Notes: a model not told the origin generated them from the letters alone. A stretch of 54,083 nt of DNA from a bacterium (GCA_035295165.1 DATGJN010000003.1:1-54083), one strand, 5' to 3'. Positions 26,243-35,404 are shown, counted from the first letter of the stretch. Made by a program: numbers and translations.

Positions 26243-26728
26243 ATGCAGCCTACATGCGTCGACCGCTTGTGCGCCTATCTCCGGGAACAGGGCATCGCGC
26301 ACACGGCCAGCCACCATCCGACCCGATTCACAGCCCAGGAGCTCGCCCAGGTGGAGCATGTTCCCGGCAACCTGGTCGCCAAGGTCGTCCTGATCCTCGC
26401 CGACGAGACACTGGAAATGGTCGTGCTGCCGGCGACGATGAAGGTGGACGCGGAGTTGGTGGAGGCCGAGACCGGCGCCGAACGCGTCCGACTCGCCCGC
26501 GAGGACGAGTTCGAGCACGTGTTTCCGGACTGCGAAGTCGGCGCGATGCCGCCGTTTGGCCAGCTCTACCACGTCCCCGTGTTGGTGGACTCGACGTTGG
26601 CGCGGGATCCGGTGATCCTGTTCAACGCCGGCACCCACCAGGACGTGATCACGATGTCCTACACCGACTTCGAGCGGCTGGTGAAGCCGCGGGTCGGGCG
26701 CTTCTCGAGAGTCGCTCAGGCAGCCTGA
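26243..26728 (+). CDS. YbaK/EbsC-type aminoacyl-tRNA deacylase domain protein
   Basis: A 161-aa stand-alone editing-domain protein. Members hydrolyse misacylated tRNAs (for example Cys-tRNA-Pro or Ala-tRNA-Pro). Features include YLREQGIAHTASHHPTRFTAQELAQVEHVPG at the N-terminus, KVVLILADETLEMVVLPATMKVD (the conserved Lys and strand), and the GAMPPFGQLYHVPVLVD and FNAGTHQDVITM blocks. GGGGGTGAGG lies a few bases before the ATG at 26243; an upstream ATG at 26201 is less likely. It faces away from the archease gene. The exact tRNA specificity is unknown, but it adds a third translation-quality function to this region. Confidence 0.88.
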   Translation: MQPTCVDRLCAYLREQGIAHTASHHPTRFTAQELAQVEHVPGNLVAKVVLILADETLEMVVLPATMKVDAELVEAETGAERVRLAREDEFEHVFPDCEVGAMPPFGQLYHVPVLVDSTLARDPVILFNAGTHQDVITMSYTDFERLVKPRVGRFSRVAQAA

Positions 26729-26835
26729 CCGCTTTGCGGCGGGCAGGCCACGGAGCCGCTACGCCGCCGTAGCGCGCCGCGCAACGGTTCGCAGGGCGTT
26801 GCGCGGCGCTTCGCTTCGAGGGGCAAGGAAACCCG

Positions 26836-27150
26836 TTACGGGGGCTGGATCTCGACCACCGGATCGCCGATCTTGACGGTGTCCCCGGGTTTGACGGCAA
26901 CGCGGGCGACTTGACCGTCGGCCGGGGCGACCGCGGCAAGCGCAGGCGTGGGACTTGTCGCGGTTTGCACGTAGACGAGGGGGTCGCCCTGCTTGACCGC
27001 CTGGCCGGCGCGCACCAAGCCCTGGGCCACGACCGTTCCCCCGATCGCTGCGTGCACGACGACGGGAGATCTCTGGGCAGCCGCCCGCGGCGCCACGCCA
27101 AGCGAGGCGACCAGGAGCGCCAACATCACCGCCGCAACCGGCGTCCGCAT
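26836..27150 (-). CDS. Secreted biotinyl/lipoyl-like domain protein
   Basis: A 104-aa protein with a signal peptide (about residues 1-25, ending AAA-Q). One compact domain follows, shaped like a biotinyl/lipoyl or HlyD-barrel hammerhead: IGGTVVAQGLVRAGQAVKQGDPLVYV ... APADGQVARVAVKPGDTVKIGDPVVEI. The two halves show the internal pseudo-symmetry of that fold. The lysine-containing MKM-type attachment site is absent, so covalent cofactor attachment is unlikely. Such free-standing secreted modules have no assigned function. It lies 7 nt downstream of an alpha/beta-hydrolase gene, so they are probably cotranscribed. Confidence 0.75.
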   Translation of the reverse strand: MRTPVAAVMLALLVASLGVAPRAAAQRSPVVVHAAIGGTVVAQGLVRAGQAVKQGDPLVYVQTATSPTPALAAVAPADGQVARVAVKPGDTVKIGDPVVEIQPP

Positions 27151-27157
27151 CGGCTCT

Positions 27158-27817
27158 CTACTCCCCCGTCCCCGCCAAGTAACGTACAAACCACGCGCGC
27201 GCCAACAGCGCAACCGCGACCAGGGTCCCGGGCTCTTCAAACAGGTGCGTTGCGCCTGGGACGATCGCGAGCTCCTTCTCCGTCTGCAACGCACGCAGCG
27301 CGTCCCGGTTCAACGCGAGGACCGTGTGGTCTCGTTCTCCGACGATCAACAGGGTGGGCGCGCGAACTCGCGCCAGCGCGTCCCCGGCCAAGTCGGGGCG
27401 TCCTCCGCGGGACACGATCGCACCGACCGCCGGGCGTTCCGCGGCCGCGATCAACGCGGCCGCCGCGCCCGTGCTGGCGCCGAAGTAGCCGATCCGGAGC
27501 CCACGGGTATCGTGGTCGCGGAGGACCCAGTCCGTCACCGCGAGCAACCTCGCGCCCAGGAGTGCGAGATCAAATCGCAGGTGGGCGGTCACCGCATCCG
27601 CCGTCCCCTCGTCGGGTGTCAGCAGGTCCGTCAGCAGCGTCCCAAGACCGACCTCGCGGAGTGCGCTGGCGACGAGCCGGTTCCGGGGACTGTGGCGACT
27701 GCTGCCGCTCCCGTGCGCGAACAGCACAATCGCCCGGGCCCCCTCCGGAATCTCCAGCACACCCTCAAGCGTGCCGCCTTCGACGGAGATCCGGACCGCC
27801 CGCTCCCCGATAGGCAT
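27158..27817 (-). CDS. Alpha/beta-hydrolase (dienelactone-hydrolase-like)
   Basis: A 219-aa cytoplasmic hydrolase with the alpha/beta fold. Visible elements are the oxyanion region LFAHGSGSSRHSPRNR, the nucleophile elbow YFGASTGAAAAL with the catalytic Ser, VGERDHTVL with the Asp and PGATHLFEEPGTL with the His. These are typical of the dienelactone-hydrolase-like proteins frequently found beside phosphoribosyltransferase and Usp genes. Here the PRTase lies about 3 kb away. Substrate is unknown. The start ATG at 27817 follows GGAGGGTTG. Confidence 0.85.
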   Translation of the reverse strand: MPIGERAVRISVEGGTLEGVLEIPEGARAIVLFAHGSGSSRHSPRNRLVASALREVGLGTLLTDLLTPDEGTADAVTAHLRFDLALLGARLLAVTDWVLRDHDTRGLRIGYFGASTGAAAALIAAAERPAVGAIVSRGGRPDLAGDALARVRAPTLLIVGERDHTVLALNRDALRALQTEKELAIVPGATHLFEEPGTLVAVALLARAWFVRYLAGTGE

Positions 27818-27997
27818 AATTCAACCCTCCGCCGCGGCCGATCCCGACCGATGACGCTCGGCCGGCATAGAGTCCAACAACAGCCGACCACGTCTTCCCC
27901 GCCGAGCTCCAGGGTAGCAACTCCTGCCTCGGGAAACGATCGGGCGGGCAACCGATTCCGCAGCCCCCCGCTCCGCGCCCTATCTGGCCGACCGACG

Positions 27998-28044
27998 ATC
28001 GGGCCAGAAATCCGCGAAATCGGGCCGAAACCCTATGATCGGGC
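27998..28044 (+). repeat. Three ATCGGGC motifs at about 20-bp spacing
   Basis: The heptamer ATCGGGC occurs at 27998, 28019 and 28038 (spacings 21 and 19), with a more distant copy at 27939. It lies 57-103 bp before the ATG of the Usp gene. Near two-turn phasing on one face of DNA suggests repeated protein-binding sites, which is inference. GC-rich DNA can give such repeats by chance. Confidence 0.3.
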
Positions 28045-28100
28045 GTCCCGACGTGCGGTAGCATCGTCTTGGGGAAGGTCCTCAACGAGGGGGTTACATC

Positions 28101-28568
28101 ATGACAACGACATCCGAACCGATCGTCCTGGCGCCGACTGATATGTCTGCGGCGTCGATCGACGGGGTAGCGTACGCTGTCGGGCTCGTCCGCCGCCTCC
28201 AGGCGCGGCTTGTGCTGTTGCATGTGCTATCGCAGCAGCACGTCGACGAACGGGTGGACGCCGGGGAGTTCGTTGACGTGCAACTCGAGACCGAACACGC
28301 GAGACTGCAGCACTGGTATTTTGCGTCGGTGCCGCGGGCGGCGCGCGAGTTTATCCAGGCCGACCTGAAGGTGGCCATCGGCGATCCGGCCGCGGAGATC
28401 CTCGCGCTCGCCGAGACCCTCCCGGCGGAGATGGTCGTGATGACGACGCACGGCCGCACGGGGCTGCAGCGAGCCCTGCTCGGGAGCGTTGCGGAGGCCG
28501 TCGTGCGGCAGGCACCCTGCCCCGTGCTCACGCTCCGGGCGGCCCGCGTGCTGGTCGCCGCGAGGTAG
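28101..28568 (+). CDS. Universal stress protein (UspA family)
   Basis: A 155-aa single Usp domain, more diverged than the other two Usp proteins of the window. It starts with PIVLAPTDMSAASIDGVAYA. The C-terminal half has MVVMTTHGRTGLQRALLGSVAEAVVRQAPCPVLTL, which carries the G-2x-G-9x-G(S/T) ATP-binding pattern. The protein is expected to be cytoplasmic. Upstream are three phased ATCGGGC motifs that may be regulatory. It converges with the branching-enzyme gene, with a perfect hairpin between them. Confidence 0.92.
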   Translation: MTTTSEPIVLAPTDMSAASIDGVAYAVGLVRRLQARLVLLHVLSQQHVDERVDAGEFVDVQLETEHARLQHWYFASVPRAAREFIQADLKVAIGDPAAEILALAETLPAEMVVMTTHGRTGLQRALLGSVAEAVVRQAPCPVLTLRAARVLVAAR

Positions 28569-28598
28569 CCGGCGCCCCTCACGGTCGCACTACCAACC

Positions 28599-28627
28599 AG
28601 CCGGTAGGCGATACCCGCCTACCGGCT
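28599..28627. terminator. Perfect 12-bp hairpin between usp and glgB
   Basis: AGCCGGTAGGCG, a 5-nt loop, then CGCCTACCGGCT: a perfect inverted repeat about 30 nt after the usp stop that also spans the stop codon of the convergent glgB gene. It can act for both strands. No T-run follows. Confidence 0.65.
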
Positions 28628-30964
28628 GTGGGTCAGCGTGGCTAGCTGGCTTTCCAGGGCGCCGGTCCGCCGGCGGTACTGCAACTCCGTGCGGACAGCT
28701 TCGAACACGTACTGCAAGACGGCCGGCGCCATCGAACACTGCCGTTCTCGCTCAAGCGTCCAGATCAGCTCGGCCAGTCCCTTTGCGGCATCCGCCGCGC
28801 CCAGGTTCCGGTCGGGCGTGCCGGCGGCCGCGCGCGCCGGGCGATCGCGGGCTCGCTCGTTCGCGGACCCCTCGGCGGCGCGGATCCACGGCACCCGGGC
28901 TGGTGTATCGAGGTCTCGGTCGGGAGGTCCCGGGGCTGTCCCCAGTGCGCCGCGCGGCGTTGCGGGCGCGCGATACTCGGGGGCCGGGCGCGCCCGCGGG
29001 CCCGCGTCGGCGTCACACGAAGATCCCGGCGGCGCCTCGTCCCACGGTGTGACCGCCTCGCTCAGGAACGCCACCGCGGCAAGCGGCGGCAACGTGACCA
29101 CGATCGAATACGGCTGACCGTGGCACGGCACCCGCTCGCTCGGCAGCCCGCCGTTGTCGATGCCGCTCCCCCCGTACTCTCGGGCGTCGCTGTTGAGCAG
29201 TTCACGCCAGAACCCGCCGCGCGGCACGCCGACCCGGTACCCGTGACGCGGGACCGGCGTGAAGTTCAGAATCCCGACGACCACGGTGTCTGCGGACGGC
29301 CCGCGCCGCACCAGGCTGATGACGCTTTGCTCGCGATCGCTACAGTCGATCCACGCGAAGCCTCGCGGATCGCAATCCCACGCGTGCAACGCGGGTTCCG
29401 TGCGGTACACTCGGTTGAGCGTCCGAACCCAGCGTTGCAGCCCGAGGTGCGGGGAGTGCTCCAACAAGTGCCAGTCGAGACTCTCGTCGTGACGCCACTC
29501 GCGCCACTGCCCGAACTCGTCGCCCATGAACAGGAGTTTCTTGCCGGGTTGCAGATACATGTACCCGAGCAGCAGCCGCAAGTTCGCGAACTTCTGCCAC
29601 TCGTCGCCGGGCATCTTCGCCAGCAGCGACCCCTTGCCGTGCACGACCTCGTCGTGCGATAACGGGAGAACGAAGTTCTCCGTGAACGCATAGAGCCCCC
29701 GGAACGTGAGCGCGTCCTGGTGGTGCCCGCGATAAATCGGATCGCGGGCCATATACTGCAGGGTGTCGTGCATCCACCCCATGTCCCACTTCAACCCAAA
29801 CCCGAGGCCCCCGCCGCTCGTCGGGCGCGACACCTGCGGCCACGCCGTCGATTCCTCGGCGATCGTCTGCACGGCCGGGTAATGCCGGTAGACCTCCTCG
29901 TTGAACCGGCGCAGGAACGCGATCGCATCGAGGTTCTCGCGGCCGCCGTGTTCGTTGGGAATCCACTCCCCCGGGCGGCGCGAGTAGTCGAGATAGAGCA
30001 TCGACGCCACGGCGTCGACACGCAGACCGTCGGCGTGATACTTCTCCAACCAGAACAGCGCGTTGCTCAACAGAAAGCTCCGCACCTCGTGCCGCCCGTA
30101 GTTGAAGATGCAGCTATGCCAGTCGGGATGCAGGCCCCGCCGGGGATCGGCGTGCTCGTACACGTGCGTGCCATCGAAGTAGCCCAGGCCGTGCTCGTCC
30201 GTGGGGAAGTGCGACGGCACCCAGTCGAGAATCACGGCGATCCCGTGCCGGTGGAAACAGTCGACGAGGTACATGAAATCCTGCGGCGACCCGTACCGGC
30301 TGGTCGGAGCAAAGTACCCGGTCGTCTGATACCCCCAGGAGCCGTAGAACGGATGCTCCATCACCGGCATCAGCTCCACGTGCGTGAAGCCCATGCGTCG
30401 GACGTACCCTGGCAGGCGGGCGGCGAGTTCCCGGTAGGTGAGGAAGCGGTAGTCCTCTTCCGGCACTCGCATCCACGACCCCACGTGGACCTCGAAGATG
30501 GCCACCGGGCTATCGAGCGCGCTGCGCCGGCGGCGCCCCGCCATCCAGTCCGCGTCCCCCCACACGTAGTCGAGATCCCAGACGACGGACGCCGTGCCCG
30601 GCGGTCGCTCCGCGCGCACCGCGAACGGGTCGGCCTTGTCGACCCGATAGCGGCCATCTCGGGAGACGATATGGTACTTGTAGAGCGCGCCGAGCGGCAC
30701 GTCCGGCACAAAGCGCTCCCAAATGCCGGACCTCGCCCGCGACCGCATTAGGTGTGACGCATTGTTCCACCCGTTGAAGTCGCCGAACACGGACACCTGT
30801 TCCGCGCCGGGCGCCCAGACGGCAAAGTGCGCGCCCGGTACGCCGTCGAGCGTCATCGGGCGAGCACCAAGTTTGTCGTACAGACGGACGTGGCTGCCCT
30901 CGTTGAACAGATAGAGATCGTCTGCGGTCAGCAACGTCGTGTCGCGGTCCACTGTCGCTTTCAT
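28619..30964 (-). CDS. glgB: 1,4-alpha-glucan branching enzyme
   Basis: Forms alpha-1,6 branches in glycogen. The 781-aa protein has an N-terminal CBM48 domain (about residues 20-120, with [23 protein letters not shown]) and a GH13 catalytic barrel. Catalytic regions are visible: region [10 protein letters not shown], region [19 protein letters not shown] (nucleophile Asp), region III TIAEEST (acid Glu) and region [13 protein letters not shown]. The C-terminal beta-domain ends near [10 protein letters not shown]. About 143 further residues are unusual: a Pro/Ala/Arg-rich linker and then a helical segment of about 50 residues. ATG at 30964 has GGGGAGG upstream at longer-than-usual spacing. The phosphorylase gene lies about 125 bp upstream on the same strand. 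Confidence 0.94.
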   Translation of the reverse strand: MKATVDRDTTLLTADDLYLFNEGSHVRLYDKLGARPMTLDGVPGAHFAVWAPGAEQVSVFGDFNGWNNASHLMRSRARSGIWERFVPDVPLGALYKYHIVSRDGRYRVDKADPFAVRAERPPGTASVVWDLDYVWGDADWMAGRRRRSALDSPVAIFEVHVGSWMRVPEEDYRFLTYRELAARLPGYVRRMGFTHVELMPVMEHPFYGSWGYQTTGYFAPTSRYGSPQDFMYLVDCFHRHGIAVILDWVPSHFPTDEHGLGYFDGTHVYEHADPRRGLHPDWHSCIFNYGRHEVRSFLLSNALFWLEKYHADGLRVDAVASMLYLDYSRRPGEWIPNEHGGRENLDAIAFLRRFNEEVYRHYPAVQTIAEESTAWPQVSRPTSGGGLGFGLKWDMGWMHDTLQYMARDPIYRGHHQDALTFRGLYAFTENFVLPLSHDEVVHGKGSLLAKMPGDEWQKFANLRLLLGYMYLQPGKKLLFMGDEFGQWREWRHDESLDWHLLEHSPHLGLQRWVRTLNRVYRTEPALHAWDCDPRGFAWIDCSDREQSVISLVRRGPSADTVVVGILNFTPVPRHGYRVGVPRGGFWRELLNSDAREYGGSGIDNGGLPSERVPCHGQPYSIVVTLPPLAAVAFLSEAVTPWDEAPPGSSCDADAGPRARPAPEYRAPATPRGALGTAPGPPDRDLDTPARVPWIRAAEGSANERARDRPARAAAGTPDRNLGAADAAKGLAELIWTLERERQCSMAPAVLQYVFEAVRTELQYRRRTGALESQLATLTHSR

Positions 30965-31051
30965 GTGCGCCACGACCTCCCCGGCATCCGCCCTACGCGC
31001 GACCGTGTATGTGTCGTGCGCTCTCGCGGTGGGCACGATCCCGTCAATGCG

Positions 31052-31105
31052 CAGTCAGCAACCTACCGCTGCCACAAGCAGTCAGCAACCTACCGCTGCC
31101 ACAAG
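31052..31105. repeat. 27-bp tandem duplication at the glgP 3' end
   Basis: Two exact head-to-tail copies of a 27-bp unit (31052-31078 and 31079-31105) cover the last codons and stop of the phosphorylase gene and the bases just after it. On the minus strand, codons LWQR-stop therefore recur directly after the real stop. It looks like a recent slippage event. Confidence 0.9.
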
Positions 31106-33615
31106 ATGAGCCCCGCTTCCGTCGGGACGTGCGCCTCGGGGTGGAAGGGCACGATCCGCGGGGTGTAGTCCGAGGCGGGCCGCGATGTCCGGACGACGGT
31201 GCGGTAGTGATATCCGTGTCCGCCGCCCGCCGTCGGCTCGTGCCGCTCCATCTCCACGCGCTCCGCCGGTGTCCCGGCCTCGAGCGCGGGCGCGTACAAC
31301 TCGACCCGCACCTGCGACGGTTCGATGGCGCCGAGCGCCACGGCGATCTCGAATTGCCACGCGTCGGCGTCGCGCTGGACCTCGAGCGGGCCGAACCGCA
31401 GCTCCGGCCAATGCGCGGCGAGGTCGCTCCACCACCCGCGCAGCCCCCGCGCGAGCCGCGCCCCGTCGGCACACCGGCGCCTCACCGCGTCCGTCGCCGG
31501 CAGATAGAACGTCTCGAGGTACTCGCGGATCATCCGATTCCCGCTGAACTGCGGCGCGAGGCGCGCCATGCTCGCCCGCATCCGGGCGAGCCACGCGCGC
31601 GGCAGCCCGGCGGCATCCCGAGTGTAGAACGCCGGAACGACTTCCTCCTCGAGCAGGCGGTACAGCTGATCCGCTTCCGCGGCGTCCCGCTCCGCATCGA
31701 CGGCGTCTCCGGGTCCCCCGAGTGCCCACCCTACGTCCGGCGCGTACGCTTCGTCCCACCACCCGTCGAGCGCTGACAGGTTCAAGCCGCCGTTCGCGAG
31801 CACTTTCATGCCGCTCGTGCCACACGCCTCCCAGGGCCGCCGAGGTGTGTTGAGCCACACGTCCACGCCCTGCACGAGTTCCTGCGCCAACGCCATGTCG
31901 TAGTCCTCGAGGAAGATCGCGTGCTCCTGCACCGCGGGGTGGGCGACGAATTCGGTCCAGGCGCGCACGATCTCTTTGCCCGTTTGGTCCGCGGGGTGCG
32001 CCTTCCCCGCGATGATGAGCTGCACCGGTCGCGTGGCGTTGGACAGCAGGTGAATCGCGCGTTTGGGATCGCGCAGCAGCAGCGCCGGCCGCTTGTACTC
32101 GGTCATCCGCCTCGCGAACCCCACGGTGAGCACGTCCGGGTCGAGCACGCGGCGGGCCCGTGCGATGGCGTCCGGGCCGGCACCCTGATGCGCGAGCTGG
32201 CGGGCCAGGCGCGCTCGCGCATACGTAATGAGATCCCGACACTTCGCGACCCGTAACGCCCACAGCGCGTCGTCGGGGATGCGCTCGATCGCCGTGGTCA
32301 ACGGAGCGACGTCGCCGCGCCAGCGCTCCCTGCCGCACGCGTCCGTCCACAGCGTGTCGGCCCACGCCGAGTCCCAGGACGGCATGTGCACCCCGTTTGT
32401 GACATGATGGACGGGGATCTCATGTTCCGGCCACCGCGGGTACAGCGGTTCGAAGATCCGACGGCTGACCGCCCCGTGCAACCGACTGACGCCGTTCGCC
32501 GCCGCGCACCCGCGCATCGCCAGGTACGCCATGCTGAACGGCTCCTGCGCGTCATGCGCGTCCCTGCGGCCGAGGGCCAGCAACTCGGAGGCGGGAATCC
32601 CGCCCGGCTCCAGGAGCCCGGGGAGCTGCGTGAAATGCCGCGCGACGAGGTCCGGAGGAAAGACGTCGAATCCGGCGGGGATCGGCGTGTGCGTCGTGAA
32701 GAGATTTCCCGCCCGGGTCGCCCAGAACGCGTCCCAGAACGACACCCCGGAGTCCGTCATGAACCGGCGGGCGCGCTCGATCACGACGAATGCCGCGTGC
32801 CCCTCGTTGAGATGGCAGATCGCCACCGGCACCCCGAGCGCCTCGAGCGCACGCCAGCCGGCCACCCCCAACACGAACTCTTGCAGAAACCGCTGCTCGA
32901 TGCCGCCGCCGTACAAGGTGCTCGTGATGCCCCGGTCCGGCGCGCCGTTCCACGGGTCGTTCGTATCGAGCAGGTACAGCGCCAGCCGCCCCACCGTGGC
33001 GCGCCAGATGCGGACCCACAAGGTCCGCCCCGGCAGCGCCAACGGAATGCGCAACCACGTCCCCTGGGCCGTGCGGGCGGGCTCGACCGGTAGGCTCGCC
33101 GGATCACTATAGGGGTAGGACTCCTGCTGACGCCCGTGTGCGTCGAGGACCTGGCGAAAGTACCCGCTGTGATAGAGCAGCCCGACGCCGACCACCGGCA
33201 CGCCCAGGTCGCTCGCAGTCTTGAGGTAGTCTCCGGCCAGCACACCGAGGCCGCCCGCGAACACCGGCAGCGCGTCGCTGAGCCCAAACTCCATGCTGTA
33301 GTACGCGATCGGGCCGATTGCGGCGCCGGGATACGCGCGGACGCACCAGCCCGGGTCCCGCAGATATCGCCGGCGCTCGTCGGTGAGACGCCGCAGCGCG
33401 TCCAGGAACTGTCGATCTCCCGCGAGCCGTTCGAGCGTCGGCCGGGGCACGTCGTGCAGGACGAGCCACGGGTTCCGAAACCGCGCCCACGCTTCCGCGC
33501 TCAACGCCCGCCACAACGCGTCGCCGGCGTGGCTCCAGGTCCACCGAAGATCCAACGCGAGCTCGTGGAGTCCTTCGAGCCCCGTGGGCAGATCAACGCG
33601 CAACGCGGCGTGCAA
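31090..33615 (-). CDS. glgP: Alpha-glucan (glycogen/maltodextrin) phosphorylase
   Basis: Releases glucose 1-phosphate from alpha-1,4-glucans using phosphate and PLP. The 841-aa protein starts with a DUF3417-like N-terminal region (ELALDLRWTWSHAGDALWRAL), typical of the Thermus/actinobacterial type of GT35 phosphorylase. PIAYYSMEFGLSDALPVFAGGLGVLAGDYLKTASDLG (broken by eye), HLNEGHAAFV and THTPIPAGFDVF follow. The PLP-binding site is in EACGTSGMKVLANGGLNLSALDGWWDE, with the essential Lys. A TTG start at 33615 has GGGTGGGTGAG upstream, and no in-frame ATG is closer. The gene is probably in one operon with glgB. Together they build and mobilise glycogen. Confidence 0.93.
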   Translation of the reverse strand: MHAALRVDLPTGLEGLHELALDLRWTWSHAGDALWRALSAEAWARFRNPWLVLHDVPRPTLERLAGDRQFLDALRRLTDERRRYLRDPGWCVRAYPGAAIGPIAYYSMEFGLSDALPVFAGGLGVLAGDYLKTASDLGVPVVGVGLLYHSGYFRQVLDAHGRQQESYPYSDPASLPVEPARTAQGTWLRIPLALPGRTLWVRIWRATVGRLALYLLDTNDPWNGAPDRGITSTLYGGGIEQRFLQEFVLGVAGWRALEALGVPVAICHLNEGHAAFVVIERARRFMTDSGVSFWDAFWATRAGNLFTTHTPIPAGFDVFPPDLVARHFTQLPGLLEPGGIPASELLALGRRDAHDAQEPFSMAYLAMRGCAAANGVSRLHGAVSRRIFEPLYPRWPEHEIPVHHVTNGVHMPSWDSAWADTLWTDACGRERWRGDVAPLTTAIERIPDDALWALRVAKCRDLITYARARLARQLAHQGAGPDAIARARRVLDPDVLTVGFARRMTEYKRPALLLRDPKRAIHLLSNATRPVQLIIAGKAHPADQTGKEIVRAWTEFVAHPAVQEHAIFLEDYDMALAQELVQGVDVWLNTPRRPWEACGTSGMKVLANGGLNLSALDGWWDEAYAPDVGWALGGPGDAVDAERDAAEADQLYRLLEEEVVPAFYTRDAAGLPRAWLARMRASMARLAPQFSGNRMIREYLETFYLPATDAVRRRCADGARLARGLRGWWSDLAAHWPELRFGPLEVQRDADAWQFEIAVALGAIEPSQVRVELYAPALEAGTPAERVEMERHEPTAGGGHGYHYRTVVRTSRPASDYTPRIVPFHPEAHVPTEAGLILWQR

Positions 33616-34085
33616 TCGGTCTCACCCACCCGTCCTGCAGAGACAACGCCGCCCGGCGTCGTCCCCGCTCGCATGTGTGGTCACGGCTAGCGGCGCGGAC
33701 GCCTTGTCCGGCACCTTGACAGAGGTGTTCTCGCTCGTGGATTCCCGGGCGCTCGCACCTTGTTCTTCGGTGCCCGCACCAGACGGCGCCCGGCCCGCAT
33801 CCGGCGCACACGGATTGCTCGTCGTCGAGTATTTCCTCTCCTGGTCCGGTTATTCCCCTCGCGGCACCACTATACAAGGTGTCGCGGCGACTGTGGATGT
33901 GTGGCCCGGACGCCGGGGGTGCGCCCGGGTCCTGAGGAAAATCGGGCCCGTACCCGATACTCGCCGATGGGAATGGTTCGTACCGTGAAGATGGAGCGTA
34001 TCGGCGCCGGGATCGTCGCCGGGGCGCGGGTGTGTGCGCGGGCGCGATGGATCCACACCGACGCGGTGTGAGAGGACGGTGAACC
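33616..34085. other. Divergent intergenic region glgP-deoC
   Basis: This 470-bp gap lies between the divergent phosphorylase and deoC genes and should hold both promoters. No open frame here looks coding. A GAGAGGACGG-like ribosome-binding site lies just before the deoC ATG. I see no clear hairpin or operator. Confidence 0.5.
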
Positions 34086-34907
34086 ATGGACGCACCGGTT
34101 GACACGGCCCTCGATCTCTACGAACGTTGCGTGGACCGCGCCCGGCGGGCGCTCGCAACCCTGCGGCCGCCGAGGTTCGCACCGCCGGACGAAGCCATGA
34201 TCCAAGCGCTGGCGGCCGCCACGGTCCCCGATCGCCCCGTCCCCGCGCCGCAGGACGTGCCGCTGCTGATCGATCACACGCTCCTGCGACTCGACGCCAC
34301 GCCCGCCGAAATCGAGGCCGTGTGCGCCGAGGCCGCGCGGTACGGGTTCAAGGCCGTGTGCATCAACCCTCGCTACGTCCCGCGCGCAGTGGAGGCACTC
34401 GTCGGCACGGGCGTCCACGTCTGTACGGTGGTGGGCTTTCCGCTGGGCGCATCGGCGACCGCCGTGAAGGTCCTGGAGGCCCAGCTCGCGATCGAACAAG
34501 GCGCGCAGGAACTGGACATGGTGCTCGCCGTGGGGGACCTCAAGGCGGGCCTGTTCGAAGACGTGCGGCGGGACGTCGCCGCGGTGGCGGTGGCCGCCCA
34601 CGCTGGGCAGGTGCTGCTCAAGGTGATCGTGGAGGCCGGACTGCTCACCGCCACGGAACAGGTGCGCGCGTGCCTCCTGGTCCGCGACGCCGGAGCCGAC
34701 TTCGTGAAGACAGCGACGGGTTTCGTCGGGCGCGGCGCGACTGAGGAGGACGTCCGCCGACTCCGTGCGGCCGTCGGACCCGCGATGGGGGTCAAGGCGG
34801 CGGGCGGCATCCGCACGCGGGCCGACCTGGAACGCATGATGCGCGCCGGAGCGACGCGGATCGGAACGAGCAGCGCCGTCGCGATCATGCGCGAATACGC
34901 CACGTAG
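34086..34907 (+). CDS. deoC: Deoxyribose-phosphate aldolase
   Basis: Cleaves 2-deoxyribose 5-phosphate to glyceraldehyde 3-phosphate and acetaldehyde in deoxynucleoside breakdown. The 273-aa class-I aldolase has an N-terminal extension of about 55 residues before the conserved LLIDHTLLRLDATPAEIEAVCAEA. TVVGFPLGASAT, ELDMVLAVGDLKAG, LKVIVEAGLL and DFVKTATGF (Schiff-base Lys) follow, then GVKAAGGIRTRADLERMM (second Lys) and the phosphate-binding RIGTSSAVAIM. All catalytic residues are present. It stands alone, with no other nucleoside catabolism genes nearby. Confidence 0.95.
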   Translation: MDAPVDTALDLYERCVDRARRALATLRPPRFAPPDEAMIQALAAATVPDRPVPAPQDVPLLIDHTLLRLDATPAEIEAVCAEAARYGFKAVCINPRYVPRAVEALVGTGVHVCTVVGFPLGASATAVKVLEAQLAIEQGAQELDMVLAVGDLKAGLFEDVRRDVAAVAVAAHAGQVLLKVIVEAGLLTATEQVRACLLVRDAGADFVKTATGFVGRGATEEDVRRLRAAVGPAMGVKAAGGIRTRADLERMMRAGATRIGTSSAVAIMREYAT

Positions 34908-35086
34908 GAACGCCGTCGTCCGTGCAGGCCTAGGCCACGCTCACGGCGCACGAAGCCGCGGCAGACTGTTTAGACTGCGCCTACCCAGGATTTGCCGCCG
35001 CATACGCGGTGATTTACCGAATGGACACGACCGAACCCGAGATCACGTCGTGACGTCGACTGAGGCCGGCACCCGTCGATCCAGAG

Positions 35087-35404
35087 TCAGTAGCGCCCCT
35101 CATCCAGGCGGTAGACGTCGGCGGCAGAGCGTTCGTGCGGCCCGGGCGCCTCAGACGGCGGCGTCTCGGTCGATATCGCGCGGAGCCGCCGCACCAACGC
35201 CCGCGCATCCGAGACTGAGACGCTGCGACGATGGACGGAGTAGGCATGCCAGATGTACGCTCTCGCGGCGTCGTCCGCCGTGCCGGAACACACGCGCGCC
35301 CCACACACACACACAACCTCGAAGCCCGTCCGCCGCTGAGACTCGGACCGTTCCGCGACCCCAACGCCGCCACTGCCGCCGGCGCGAGCGCCCTGCGTCG
35401 ACAC
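35087..35404 (-). CDS. Doubtful 105-aa open reading frame
   Basis: This is a weak call. A GTG at 35404 has GGAGG 8 nt upstream, and the frame runs 105 codons with three cysteines around residues 32-39 and an Arg/Ala-rich helical second half. It resembles no family I know. A short CA-dinucleotide run (about 35301-35315) lies inside it. The rest of the 34908-35462 gap between deoC and the islet shows no other candidate gene. It could be non-coding. Confidence 0.22.
   Translation of the reverse strand: MSTQGARAGGSGGVGVAERSESQRRTGFEVVCVCGARVCSGTADDAARAYIWHAYSVHRRSVSVSDARALVRRLRAISTETPPSEAPGPHERSAADVYRLDEGRY

Noticed and set aside
35301-35315. CA-dinucleotide run
   Set aside because: It is a short simple repeat with no sign of an array or regulatory role.
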